The notes beneath the pieces are model-generated. The model did not search any database and was not told where the DNA came from. It was given only the letters and a program-made list of their open reading frames with translations. Of a stretch of 64,000 nucleotides of DNA, positions 11,511-22,146 are shown in pieces (position 1 is the stretch's first letter; each line of letters starts with the position of its first letter). Origin of the DNA: Triplophysa rosa (Eukaryota; Chordata; Actinopteri; Cypriniformes; Nemacheilidae); NCBI RefSeq assembly GCF_024868665.1, contig NC_079901.1, positions 2,741,329 through 2,805,328 on the forward strand. The letters run 5' to 3'. The position numbers and the translations under genes are program-made.

Positions 11511-11837
11511 GAATTTGAACCACTGAATTTGTGGAAGCGAATTTTTTAACCTAAATAATATGGACTGAAAATTGTCTTTCGAAAATTAAAGGTTGAATTT
11601 TAAAACAAGTTGAATATTTTAAATGAAATTCAAAAGGTGAATTTTGATTATAGAATTTTTTAAAGGTGAAATTGTGCGTGAAATATTCAATTTGAAATAT
11701 TCACATCTTAAATATACAACCATATTGAATTGCAGATTCTAAAAATGCAAGCACTGGTAATTCAACAGATTTATTTTTGATTAGTGGTAATTCAACATGC
11801 TTTTTTGCTTCAAAGACTAATGGCATTAAAATACTTC
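11511..11837. other. Right flank repeat and AT-rich filler
   Basis: Continuation of the host repeat (GAACCACTGAATTTGTGGAAG) followed by AT-rich sequence with recurring TTGAATTTT. No gene. Confidence 0.5.
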
Positions 11838-12124
11838 CAGGTGCTGGTCATATAATTAGAATATCATCAAAAAGTTGATTTATTTCACTAATTCCATTCA
11901 AAAAGTGAAACTTGTATATTATATTCATTCATTACACACAGACTGATATATTTCAAATGTTTATTTCTTTTAATTTGATGATTATAACGGACAACTAATG
12001 AAAATCCCAAATTCAGTATCTCAGAAAATTAGAATATTACTTAAGACCAATACAAAGAAAGGATTTTTAGAAATCTTGGCCAACTGAAAAGTATGAACAT
12101 GAAAAGTATGAGCATGTACAGCAC

Positions 12125-12472
12125 TCAATACTTAGTTGGGGCTCCTTTTGCCTGAATTACTGCAGCAATGCGGCGTGGCATGGAGTTGATCAGTCTGTGG
12201 CACTGCTCAGGTGTTATGAGAGGCCAGGTTACTCTGATATTGGCCTTCAGCTCTTCTGCATTGTTGGGTCTGGCATATCGCATCTTCCTCTTCACAATAC
12301 CCAATAGATTTTCTATGGGGTTAAGGTCAGGCGAGTTTGCTGGCCAATTAAGAACAGGGATACCATGGTCCTTAAACCAGGTACTGCTAGCTTTGACACT
12401 GTGTGCAGGTGCCAAGTCCTGTTGGAAAATGAAATCTGCATCTCCATAAAGTTGGTCAGCAGCAGGAAGCAT
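12125..12472 (-). pseudogene. Inverted C-terminal fragment of Tc1 transposase
   Basis: Begins at MLPAADQLYG and covers the second and third catalytic regions (FQQDLAPAHS, NPIENLLG) to the C-terminal MPRRIAAVIQAKGAPTKY. It is the mirror copy of the plus-strand C terminus at 12762-13102 and stops exactly where the inversion breakpoint lies. It lacks the first Asp and the DNA-binding domain. Confidence 0.85.
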
Positions 12473-13102
12473 CAGAAGCGTCTTGCCTGGGCTAAAGACA
12501 AAAAGGACTGGACTGCTGCTGAGTGGTCCAAAGTTATGTTCTCTGATGAAAGTAAATTTTGCATTTCCTTTGGAAATCAGGGTCCCACAGTCTGGAGGAA
12601 GAGAGGAGAGGCACAGAATCCACGTTGCTTGAGGTCCAGTGTAAAGTTTCCACAGTCAGTGATGGTTTGGGGTGCCATGTCATCTTCTGGTGTTGGTCCA
12701 CTGTGTTTTCTGAGGTCCAAGGTCAACGCAGCCGTATACCAGGAAGTTTTAGAGCACTTCATGCTTCCTGCTGCTGACCAACTTTATGGAGATGCAGATT
12801 TCATTTTCCAACAGGACTTGGCACCTGCACACAGTGCCAAAGCTACCAGTACCTGGTTTAAGGACCATCGTATCCCTGTTCTTAATTGGCCAGCAAACTC
12901 GCCTGACCTGATAGAAATTCTATGGGGTATTGTGAAGAGGAAGATGCGATATGCCAGACCCAACAATGCAGAAGAGCTGAAGGCCACTATCAGAGCAACC
13001 TGGGCTCTCATAACACCTGAGCAGTGCCACAGACTGATCGACTCCATGCCACGCCGCATTGCTGCAGTAATTCAGGCAAAAGGAGCCCCAACTAAGTATT
13101 GA
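12468..13102 (+). pseudogene. Tc1-like transposase, middle and C-terminal part
   Basis: Catalytic DDE domain of a Tc1 transposase without its N terminus. Real similarity starts near 12468 (HQKRLAWAKD), shows the first Asp in MFSDESKF, the second in FQQDLAPAHS and the final Glu in the LIEILWG segment. Compared with the copy at 39.3 kb, two codons (Asn-Pro) before the Glu are missing and the following Asn is Ile, so the D-E spacing is 32 instead of 34. The codons before 12468 are read-through of the inverted arm. Inactive. Confidence 0.87.
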
Positions 13103-13497
13103 GTGCTGTACATGCTCATACTTTTCATGTTCATACTTTTCAGTTGGCCAAGATTTCTAAAAATCCTTTCTTTGTATTGGTCTTAAGTAATATTCTAATT
13201 TTCTGAGATATTGAATTTGGGATTTTCATTAGTTGTCCGTTATAATCATCAAATTAAAAGAAATAAACATTTGAAATATATCAGTCTGTGTGTAATGAAT
13301 GAATATAATATACAAGTTTCACTTTTTGAATGGAATTAGTGAAATAAATCAACTTTTTGATGATACTCTAATTATATGACCAGCACCTGTATATCTCTTT
13401 AAATGGTAATGAACTTTTCGTCCCAGCCCCCTCTCCAGAGCAGGGCGGAGTTTCAGGAACTCGTGCTGATGCAAACCGGCCAAAACAAAACATCAAA

Positions 13498-13613
13498 ATG
13501 TCAGTAATTGTTAGTGGTGTTCAGCCCTATATGTACGAACCGGAGTCTGACACTGATGGAGAGACACAAGAAGAAGTGACAACCTTAAGAATGGAACAGG
13601 ACGTTTCCGAATG
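13498..13613 (+). pseudogene. P2X7-C-terminal-like gene, exon 1
   Basis: ATG at 13498 opens a 38-codon exon with acidic residues (SDTDGETQEE) ending in LRMEQDVSEW, followed by a GT donor at 13614. Together with the next exon it gives the cysteine signature of the P2X purinoceptor 7 intracellular domain family, single-domain relatives of which are common in fish genomes. I do not see later exons: the region downstream is occupied by a THAP remnant on the other strand and a hAT nest. Probably a fragment, function unknown. Confidence 0.55.
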
Positions 13614-13712
13614 GTTAGTTGTAATTTTGCAGTTATTGTGAAATTAACGTTCTTCAAGTGATCGATAAGCATTAGCATGGTCCGTCATGATAATGTATAA
13701 ATCGCTGTGCAG

Positions 13713-13782
13713 GTGCTTGTGTGGGAATTGCAGTAAAATGCCTACAGAGCCAGAGAATAAATGCTGCATGGAGGCCGAGCAG
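13713..13782 (+). pseudogene. P2X7-C-terminal-like gene, exon 2
   Basis: Follows an AG acceptor at 13711-13712 and ends at a GT donor at 13783. The split Trp codon and frame fit exon 1 exactly. It encodes CLCGNCSKMPTEPENKCC, i.e. W-C-x-C-G-x-C-x-x-M-P-T-x(n)-C-C, the zinc-binding-like cysteine core of the P2X7 C-terminal domain. Clean splice sites and phase make a chance match unlikely. Confidence 0.6.
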
Positions 13783-13989
13783 GTATAATTTAGCATTACT
13801 ACAGTTATACTACGCTTTCAACATTGTTCTATCATGTGCTGTCACACTTACTTATTGTTTACGATAAGCCTGACAGCATGTGAGGGCAGTGTCAATAAAT
13901 ACAGTTAGATACTGTACTTCTATTGTTAGCAACATTACCAATATAGCGTGATAAACAGCCCATTAAGAGTGGCAATTTTGAAAGACTAA

Positions 13990-14270
13990 TCAGCAACAAT
14001 ATGAGGTGTGATAACGTTACTGCTTCTGCTGGATATGAGGACTGGGCACGAAGTGTTGGTATTGCTCCCGGTTTCAGTAGGAACCTCGTTGAAAGTCCAG
14101 CGTTGTACTGGCCCTCATTCGTGAAGCAGCCCGGCGTGAAATGATTGGCGGAAACGTGAAATACTTTACCGATTCTCAGCGGGACATTGCCTTCATAAAT
14201 GAAATTTAACCATGCTGTTCTCTGTAACTTGTATGCTGGTCGGTACATCCTAATACAGAACAACTGTAGT
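13990..14270 (-). pseudogene. THAP-like zinc-finger remnant
   Basis: THAP domains are C2CH DNA-binding fingers. On the minus strand, CSVLGCTDQHTSY (14230-14268, one frame) supplies the first Cys pair. After a frameshift near 14215, AWLNFIYEGNVP, ANHFTPGCFTN and KPGAIPTL follow (14050-14205), matching the HF-x-x-x-CF and A-V-P-T-L signposts of THAP. The third zinc ligand, Cys in the VCxxHF motif, is Ser here. One frameshift and one lost ligand indicate a decayed copy. The rest of the host protein was not found. It faces the P2X7-like exons tail to tail. Confidence 0.6.
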
Positions 14271-14348
14271 GCCTCTGTGACGCAGACATTGTGTAGCTCC
14301 AGTGACGATCTAACAATGGCGACTGTTGTCAGGGCTCTAGAGTGCGAC

Positions 14349-14719
14349 TGTTATACCTGGCTCAAAGATGTAACATAAAGGGAGACGACACGGCAGAATC
14401 CATAAAAACATAACATTTATTACAACAAAATATAACCACAACACTAATCAAATAAATCAAACAACCTATTGAAAATCTCAAACAATAAGGAATATAACTA
14501 AACAAATACTAAACAAAACATAACACCACAAGGTTTGAACATGGCTCTGGCAAAACTGCTCCGGTAACAAATGAGCAGCCGCCCCGACAAACTCTCTTAC
14601 CAGGTTTAAATAACCACCATGACGAGCATCAGGTGCGCTCCAATCAGCCTCCACTCAGAAAACCTATCACAAAGGAAAAGAAACCAACAAACCCAAACAA
14701 ACATAACTCAATCCTAACA
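14349..14719 (-). mobile_element. Solo LTR with 5-bp target duplication
   Basis: A 371-bp unit beginning TGTTA and ending TAACA, flanked on both sides by GCGAC (14344-14348 and 14720-14724). Removing it restores the hAT terminal sequence CTAGAGTGCGACCAATTTGG. On the minus strand it contains a TATA-like TATTTAAACC and an AATAAA downstream, the order expected of an LTR. No internal retroelement sequence is left, so this is a solo LTR produced by LTR-LTR recombination. Confidence 0.85.
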
Positions 14720-16370
14720 GCGACCAATTTGGTCGCACATGCGACCTTATTTCTCAATGGTGCGACTAAGAAAAATCTGAGGTCGCACCGGTGCGACCAG
14801 CCGTTCGAGGGAGAAAAAAAGTCTCCGCGACTCTGAAAGTCTCCCTGTGATTCAACGACACACATTAGGCCCATATCGTGGTCTAAACCGATCAGAGATA
14901 GTGAAGGGCGGACCCCCCTCTGATTGGCCGTGGTCCAGATTTTCCTGTACGTGTGTGTACCAGAGGTCGCGTTAACCGAAATTTATCTTTTTTTTTTTCC
15001 AGTGACGGAAAAATCTGAAGGCCGTCCGTCCGTCATTTTGACGGATTACAATGAGGGCAATTTGTAACTCCCCGTTTCCGTTCATTAGAGCGTGACATGC
15101 TCGCGAAGGGACGTGCGTGTTTTCACCTGTCATTGTTACTGAATAGACATATGTGATGCGATCTGGGAAAACCCATCGGATGTCGCGCTGGGACACCTAT
15201 CAAAGTAAACCACATAACATGAAGAATGAAGGAGTATCAATGCACATTTCCCGCCAGTCCTGTGTAAACTATGGCATGCAAAGTTTTTTCATACAATGTT
15301 TTCGTGAGATGACAGAGCTCCCCATCTGCAGCACCGGGAGTTATCCGATCGCAAAACATACAAGGGATGATCAAAAGTCCAGACACTATGCACATGATAA
15401 ACAACGTAAAACTTGCTTCACTGCTTATTAGTTGTTATCCGTAATGTTTGCTAGTTTCCTTGTGTAGTTACGGTTTTGTACAGTATTTTTATAGACTTCA
15501 ACACTAGGAAATGTTTTTTTATTAAATTGTTATTAGAGTAAGTCTTTTACCACTGTAAAGTGACTCTTACTTGTGATACTGGACTGTTGTGCTTTTATTT
15601 TTATCACTTAACTTTAAACCCGTTTTCCTCCAAATTCCAGTCCTGAAAATCATAGCGCTTCAGCCGACCTCAGCCATAACTTTTGTTACGTACACAAGGT
15701 ATGAGCAAAATAAAAACTGATTTGGAAAGGGCTTGAATATGGTATCAAAACTGTAATATATAAATTTGCACCATGTGTTAGGTTTTCCCAGATCGAATCA
15801 CATATGAACATAAACATTAAAACATTAAATATATAGATGAATATAAACAACAACGGCTTTATTGGGCATTCAGTTATTAAAATACAACAAGTTCCAAGAC
15901 GCAAGTACAACGTGATGACGTCATGAACATACTAATTACCAGAGGTGGGACCAAGTCATTGTATTGCAAGTCACAAGTAAGTCTCAAGTCTTTGCCCACA
16001 AGTCCCGAGTCAAGTCCCAAGTCAAGACCGACAAGTCTCAAGTCAAGTCCCAAGTCCTACAATTTGAGTTTCGAGTCCTTTCGAGTCCCTTTAAAGCGAA
16101 CCCGGTGTATAGAGAGATATATGGCTTAATGCGTTGTAATAGCCTTACACTACTAGCATTTGTCGTTAGAAACACATCAAATATTTTCAGTTCTTAAAAA
16201 AAACCTAAATGTAATACTCATTTTAACCTAAGGAGGCCGCCATGTTCTTTTTCGATGACGTAAACTGGTTGCAAGCACAGCTAGGCAGCCAAACTAAACA
16301 CAGACACACTAATCAGTTCTTCAGTAAATATAAGGTTCTGTAGGAATATATATATATATTATATATATGT

Positions 16371-16590
16371 GTGTAACAATGTTCACAGCAAGGAAGAAGG
16401 AGGAGGGAACCAGCGAACGTTGAACAACAAAACTTTAATAAAATAAACAAACAACAAAACGAAAGTTAAATGCCAGCAGCTCCCTCACGGTCGACTGCCG
16501 GTCACACATAATAAAACATAACGTGTAGTCCAGGCCTGGTTCTCTCTCGTCCTTTACTGTTGTCGCTCCTGCTTTTATATAATGCTAGAA
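16371..16590 (-). repeat. LTR fragment (R-U5 part) inside hAT C
   Basis: On the minus strand the segment starts at a TATATAAAAG box, has ATTAAA about 130 bp later and ends TTGTTACA, the layout of the right half of an LTR. The U3 part is missing. No target duplication could be defined because of the adjoining (TA)n run. Confidence 0.4.
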
Positions 16591-17454
16591 AAAAGAAAGA
16601 AAATAAAGACGCTATTTGGTGTATTTTCCTACATTTTAATATTGTTTGTCAGAAACAACACAAACATGCATATTAATAACCAAAATCATTTCGAATTTAT
16701 CATATACACGATGTTTTAGCCATTATACAATGCATTTTATCCAGATGTTGACTTTTTGATGTTGATTTATCCACATCAGTAGCCTAACGTTATTGTCTTC
16801 TCTCCCTCGGTCATTAGATGACGGGGGCTAATATTCACGTGTGCTCTAATACAGAATAAATAACCAAACCGCAAGCATTATTATTGTGTTTATCAGTATA
16901 TTCTCATAATGTATAAAGTATACGATTACGGTGGATGCTGATGTCTTAAATGTCTCAAAGGCGGTAGTTTAAAGCTATGATTTAATGCACGCTCACCTTG
17001 AACAGACGTCTAATACTGAACGCGTTCTTTTATGGCTGGCAGGCTGGCTTGTGTCAAGAGGACATACCGCCACCTACTGTCCCTGTGTATTTATATATCT
17101 GATCTTATGTTTTACGTGTCATATTTTACTGTTATATATGGAAAACGTGTGTGCTTCGCTGTTGCGAAAGAGAACAGGTTTAGGTCGCAACCATTTGACA
17201 TCACGGATTCTGACGCAAAAAATAGCGGCCTCCTAGTAAAAATATTTTTTCAAAGTTTATGAATACTGTGACAGTTACACTGTTTTTTTTATTTCACAAT
17301 TATAAAGTCAATGCCATTGTTCATATATTAAGCCATACATCGCTCTATACCCAGGGATCCTTTTAACGTGTTTGCAATGTAACGTTAACAGTGAGTTTAC
17401 AGTATCATTGATTTAACTATGCAGCTAGCAAAGTTACTTAGCCGATAAGCTAAC

Positions 17455-17645
17455 GTTAGCGTCATTCAAAACTTACCGTTCTTTGTGCAACTTCAAATGT
17501 CGAACGATTCAGTTGTTGCGTCTCCATCTGTAATCTTCGACCCGCATGTTTTGCATATTGCAGTTCGTTTTTTGTTGACCACCTCGTAGTTTTTATACCC
17601 GAACGAAACTATCTTTGGTATCATTTTTGCCAACTGGCGCGTTGT
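17455..17645 (-). pseudogene. BED zinc-finger exon of the hAT C transposase
   Basis: Minus-strand segment reading SFGYKNYEVVNKKRTAICKTCG then, after a one-base shift near 17490, RHLKLHKER, followed directly by a GTAAG splice donor (17461-17465 reversed). C-x-x-C plus H-x4-H is a BED finger, the N-terminal DNA-binding domain of hAT transposases. The catalytic part is absent from C. The frameshift shows decay. Confidence 0.65.
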
Positions 17646-18647
17646 TTGACAGTTCTTCTTCATTGGTTGTCCTGCAATTTGATTGGATGGATACTGTCGG
17701 ATCAAAACAACGTGGGTCTAAATTGATTGGATGTTGTGCCGACAGCACACACAGATGCACATAAACACAGAGAGATAGAGCGGTCCACGTCAACATACTT
17801 TTTAATCTTTGGGTTTTGGGGAAAGTAGCAAGTCTTTTCAAGTCAAAAGGCTCAAGTCCAAGTGAAGTCACGAGTTACTGATGTTAAAGTCCAAGTCGAG
17901 TTGCAAGTCTCTTTACATTTTGTCAAGTCGAGTCAAAAGTCATCAAATTCATGACTCGAGTCCAAGTCATGTGACTCGAGTCCACACCTCTCTGCTAATT
18001 ACCACCTAAAGCCACATTGCACCATAGTGACGGGTAATAATAGATTATGACGGATTTTTACGAGCCTGTCAGTCAAAATGACGGACAATAAAAAAGTCTA
18101 GCAACCTCTGGTGTGTACGTGTGAGAAAATGTGTGTGCTGCAGTCAGACAGAGAGGTGAGGAGCCTATAGGTCCGTCAGTTAAACAGAGTGGATGTAGCC
18201 GCGGATGATGAGAGAAGATGAAAAGAACTGTACAACTTTTTCGTGAATAATGTGAGAAGGCCTGATCTGTCCGAAAATCATAAGCAATGCTCTGACACAG
18301 AGCCATCAACCTCCCAGGTTATGTCAAGCCCTGGTCCATTTATCTTGAGATGTTTTAAGTTTCAGTTCAGTGAAGCACTTTAAGCACCAACACTTTTTCA
18401 GTAAGTTACCTTTCTTGTAGAATTGTGGTTCAAATAAAGAACTTTATGTTGACCAGATTGTTAGTTAATCATTTACAAGTCAATTTTGCCTACATGGACA
18501 GCGATTTAAAAAAAAAGTGAACTGGTAAAACTGTGGTTTTAAATGCGATGCAGTCGAAAATTTGGGTGCACCTAACTTTTGTGCTGGTACACCTAAGAAA
18601 AGGGGCGCACCAGTGCAGCCAGTGCAAAAAGTTAGTCTAGAGCCCTG

Positions 18648-20030
18648 CCCCATCCACTCTCTTTTGGTCTTTTGATGTTGATATCAAGAAACCGGGACGG
18701 AGTCAGATCTAAATCCAGGGGGCCTGGACTTGGGTTGGTGCTCTCACCGAAAGTGTTGATAACCCCTTTCGTTTCTCTGTGGGATATTTTACGACTCCTA
18801 AGCTTCAAAGCAGAGGTGAGAAGTCTCTCGGTCTCATCTGAAACTTAACATCTGAGGCTAACCAGAGAAACTTCTCTGACAAATAGGAACTTGTGTGATT
18901 CAACTGTCCTTTTCTATAAATATATCTAAATATCTAGGTTATATGTGGTTGCTCTTGCCATTTTTAAAATAATCTGTAATTGTTAAATAGGCAAGTTAAT
19001 TCAGGCTTTGTTTGTATTCGTACCTCCGAATGAATCATGACTTGATGCAATTCAAACCTTAGCATATTTGATATATAAATGTTTGTCTTTACAATTCCTC
19101 CTTGTTTACATATATTGTGTGACCATAGAACATTCTCTTTTCATTATGTTATAATTTGGAATGGTATTTTGTAAAGTTGCCAGGAGGTCATAAAGATGCA
19201 AATTAGCTGTTGAGTGGACAAAGAACCTCTTCCCTGCTCAACTTTGATTGGTCGATTCAAATTCAGGTGGGCATGCCCTCTCATGAGGTTAAATATCGAG
19301 CCTGCTCTTCTCTTCTCTCGCCTTTTCTTCTCTTCTCTCGCCTTTTTACTACCGGCCCTCAAAACTTGGTTCGTGGCGACTCTTCAGAGACTGCTCTTTT
19401 CCCCCCGCTGGGGGAAAGAAGGAACAATGGACTTCTGCTGCCACGTGGCTCAGCCATGCGGCCGATCACGAGGTCCGGGACTTTCCAGCTGGACTGCATT
19501 CTGAAACCTTTTGAACAATTCCATCACTACACACGCATACGGAGCTCGCAAGTATCCGATTTTATACATAGAAAAGCTGCGTTTAAGTTCGTACCTCTTG
19601 TTAAAGATGATTTTTATTGGTGTTCAGAAATCGCTGCCATGCCCTCTCTCTCTCTTCTCACTCTTTCTCCCTCCGCGCTCCCTAGCGCATTTGTGTTTCA
19701 TGTATTGTTTGTGCATATGCGATCGTCATTATTTTTAATAAGTTTATGGCAAAAAAGAGAAAGCATAGTTATGTGATTTTGAGCAAACTAGACCACTTAA
19801 ATGCTGGTGCCAACTATGCAATGCTTTCTGAAAGCCACCGGTGACACAGTGGTGCTTGGGCTTGCAGATATGTTTTTCTTTATTAACCATCATGTGTTCA
19901 AACAAATTGAGGCAAGAGCTACAGTACGATACACATTGGAATTTTTATTTTCGAATACACAAGAACCTTAGGAGGAAGCAATCTTCCAAAATGTGTTCAG
20001 AGGTAACATGGGCAAACAATAAATAAAGAC
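18648..20030. other. Non-coding stretch, possible retroelement leader
   Basis: Between the hAT nest and cox4i1. At 19290-19345 a pyrimidine-rich direct repeat (CTTCTCTTCTCTCGCCTTTT) occurs twice just after a TATA-like TTAAATATCG, reminiscent of a retroelement promoter, and a C-run/G-run stem lies near 19400. The open frames over 19210-19776 match nothing I know. Not assigned. Confidence 0.35.
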
Positions 20031-20037
20031 ATGTCTG

Positions 20038-20043
20038 TTTATT
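20038..20043 (-). promoter_or_regulatory. cox4i1: Polyadenylation signal of cox4i1
   Basis: AATAAA on the minus strand, about 55 bp after the cox4i1 stop codon, predicting a short 3' UTR. Confidence 0.7.
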
Positions 20044-20096
20044 TGTTAGAAGTTGTGCAAGATGGTCCAACAGATTTAAGTTTACAGAACATGAAT

Positions 20097-20903
<807 letters not shown>

Positions 20904-21713
20904 CCTATGTATCAACAACATGACAATCAATTCAGTATAACTTTTTCTAAATTATACATATAATAAAAAGACAATTAAACATCTCAGTGAAAACGTGACA
21001 TTTTGATCTTCACAAAAATATTATTTGTCAACTAGACATATTTTTGCTCTTGTGTGTATATATATATGTGTATATATAAACATATTTCAGAGTAGACGCG
21101 TACACATTCTCTTTTTATTATTTAACTTTGCTGTGTAGGGTAGGAATACTACAGATCAACCACTGGAAATACGTTAAAGCAACGTCCAAATAGCACAGTA
21201 CAAGATTATGGCAATTATTAAATGACATCGCATTTTCATATGATTGCAAGGCAACGCTTGGTATTAGCTATAGTACTAATCGAACGACACTTATTTTCAA
21301 CGTGTAAATGACAATAACACCGACCGAGGCAGCAGCTAGCTAACATTACAAGGTCAACATATAACTGAACAACGATAAACAACAAATCATGACATTTAAT
21401 GCCAGAGCACACAAATATACATCCATAAGCACAGTAAATGTAGACTATTATTCCTGTTCAACCTGACATTGTCCGTTAAAGAGATTAACTACAGCACATG
21501 TACCGATCGACAGCTAACAGTTAATGCTAAAGCTAAAACAGAGCAAGTCACAATACATTCCTCAATGTCATTAATACACTTCTAAAATGTAAGCCGCCAT
21601 CTCACAGTAACGTCACACAAAAAAAACTAACAGCATGTTAAAAAAGTATGTTAAAAACCATGGCAGATATTTACACTTTAAAAAAATATATATATAAAGA
21701 CCTGCTCACACAC
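20904..21713 (-). other. cox4i1: cox4i1 intron 1 (in 5' UTR)
   Basis: Acceptor ATAG precedes the base before the ATG; a plausible donor (GAG|GTGTGTG on the minus strand) lies at 21712-21713. About 0.8 kb, AT-rich, without transposons that I recognise. A YY1-like ATGGCGGC (minus) is at 21593-21600. Confidence 0.55.
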
Positions 21714-21745
21714 CTCGCGCCACCGTCTGTCACTCTCAGAGGATA
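21714..21745 (-). other. cox4i1: Predicted non-coding exon 1 of cox4i1
   Basis: GC-rich stretch upstream of the candidate donor at 21713. Start site not visible from sequence; boundaries approximate. Vertebrate COX4I1 genes have a non-coding first exon, which supports the placement. Confidence 0.45.
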
Positions 21746-22146
21746 GGATACAGGAAGTGAGGCGACATACAAGCGGAAATACAAACGCAAAGCATCATGG
21801 ATGACGAAATAAAACTATTTTATACTGTGTTTTAACACACTTAAAAGAAACACACAAACATAGTATTAAATAAAATAACATTGTAACGTTAATTTGTTAT
21901 TTATATTTAACACTTCTATTCCGACAATTCAGCTCTGTTCCGATTCATGTTTGCGGAAGTTGTCATTTCTGATCCAGAAGCAGTTTCGGGATGCCCCCAC
22001 AAAATTTCATAGGGAGATAAAAACGTCAGCCGGTCCAGGATCAGTCTGTCACGTAGTTAATAGATGTGTTCAACACAGCGAATGGTCGGCCAGCGTGTGC
22101 AAGTGACTTGAAGTAGATGCATTAGATCAAAGTCAGCTCTTTAAAC
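21746..22146. promoter_or_regulatory. Shared bidirectional promoter of cox4i1 and emc8
   Basis: The roughly 0.4 kb between the two divergent genes is the only place both promoters can be. It has no obvious TATA box near either start. GGAA cores of the ETS/GABP (NRF-2) type occur at 21753-21757 (CAGGAAGTGA), 21774-21778 (GCGGAAAT) and 21954-21958 (GCGGAAGT); GABP is the known regulator of mammalian COX4I1. Site function is inferred. Confidence 0.65.

Larger units (their letters stand above)
11838..13389. mobile_element. Rearranged palindromic Tc1-like transposon
   Basis: Outer ends are CAGGTGCTGGTCATATAATT and its inverse. The right end is followed by TA, the Tc1 target; the left end is not. 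The whole left arm (11838 to about 12470) is an inverted copy of the 3' half of the element, and the right arm (12762-13389) is that 3' half in normal orientation. Only about 290 bp between them are unique and hold the middle of the transposase. The normal 5' half (terminal repeat plus DNA-binding domain) is absent. Confidence 0.88.
15940..17994. mobile_element. hAT element C, inserted in B
   Basis: Termini CAGAGGTGGGACCAAGTC and GACTCGAGTCCACACCTC(TCTG) are inverted, with many subterminal CAAGTC motifs of the kind hAT transposases bind. A perfect 8-bp duplication CTAATTAC flanks it (15932-15939 and 17995-18002). It retains one coding exon with a BED finger on the minus strand. Confidence 0.88.
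14961..18110. mobile_element. hAT element B, inserted in A
   Basis: Termini CAGAGGTCGC and GCAACCTCTG are inverted; the element is flanked by a perfect 8-bp duplication GTGTGTAC (14953-14960 and 18111-18118), diagnostic of hAT. Removing it rejoins element A. I found no transposase in it. A 25-bp inverted repeat (CATATGTGATxCGATCTGGG) lies at about 15147 and 15785. Confidence 0.86.
14330..18647. mobile_element. hAT element A (outer), host of nested insertions
   Basis: Ends CAGGGCTCTAGA and TCTAGAGCCCTG form inverted termini typical of hAT elements, and subterminal GGTCGCAC/GTGCGACC repeats follow the left end. Without the nested insertions only about 0.8 kb belongs to A, so it is non-autonomous. 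The 8 bp flanks (ACTGTTGT and CCCCATCC) do not match, so either a flank has changed or the two ends come from different copies. Confidence 0.6.

Noticed and set aside
12168..12449. Plus-strand ORF opposite the inverted transposase copy (also seen at 12784-13059 and 39203-39493 reversed)
   Set aside because: Shadow frames of the Tc1 transposase C terminus.
15153..15431. 92-codon ORF in hAT B as a transposase
   Set aside because: No BED, DDE or dimerisation motifs visible.
14330..18647. An 8-bp target duplication for hAT A
   Set aside because: The flanks ACTGTTGT and CCCCATCC do not match, so none is claimed.
19210..19776. 188-codon plus-strand ORF as a host gene
   Set aside because: No recognisable domain, pyrimidine-repeat encoded residues and no splice context; left as unassigned.
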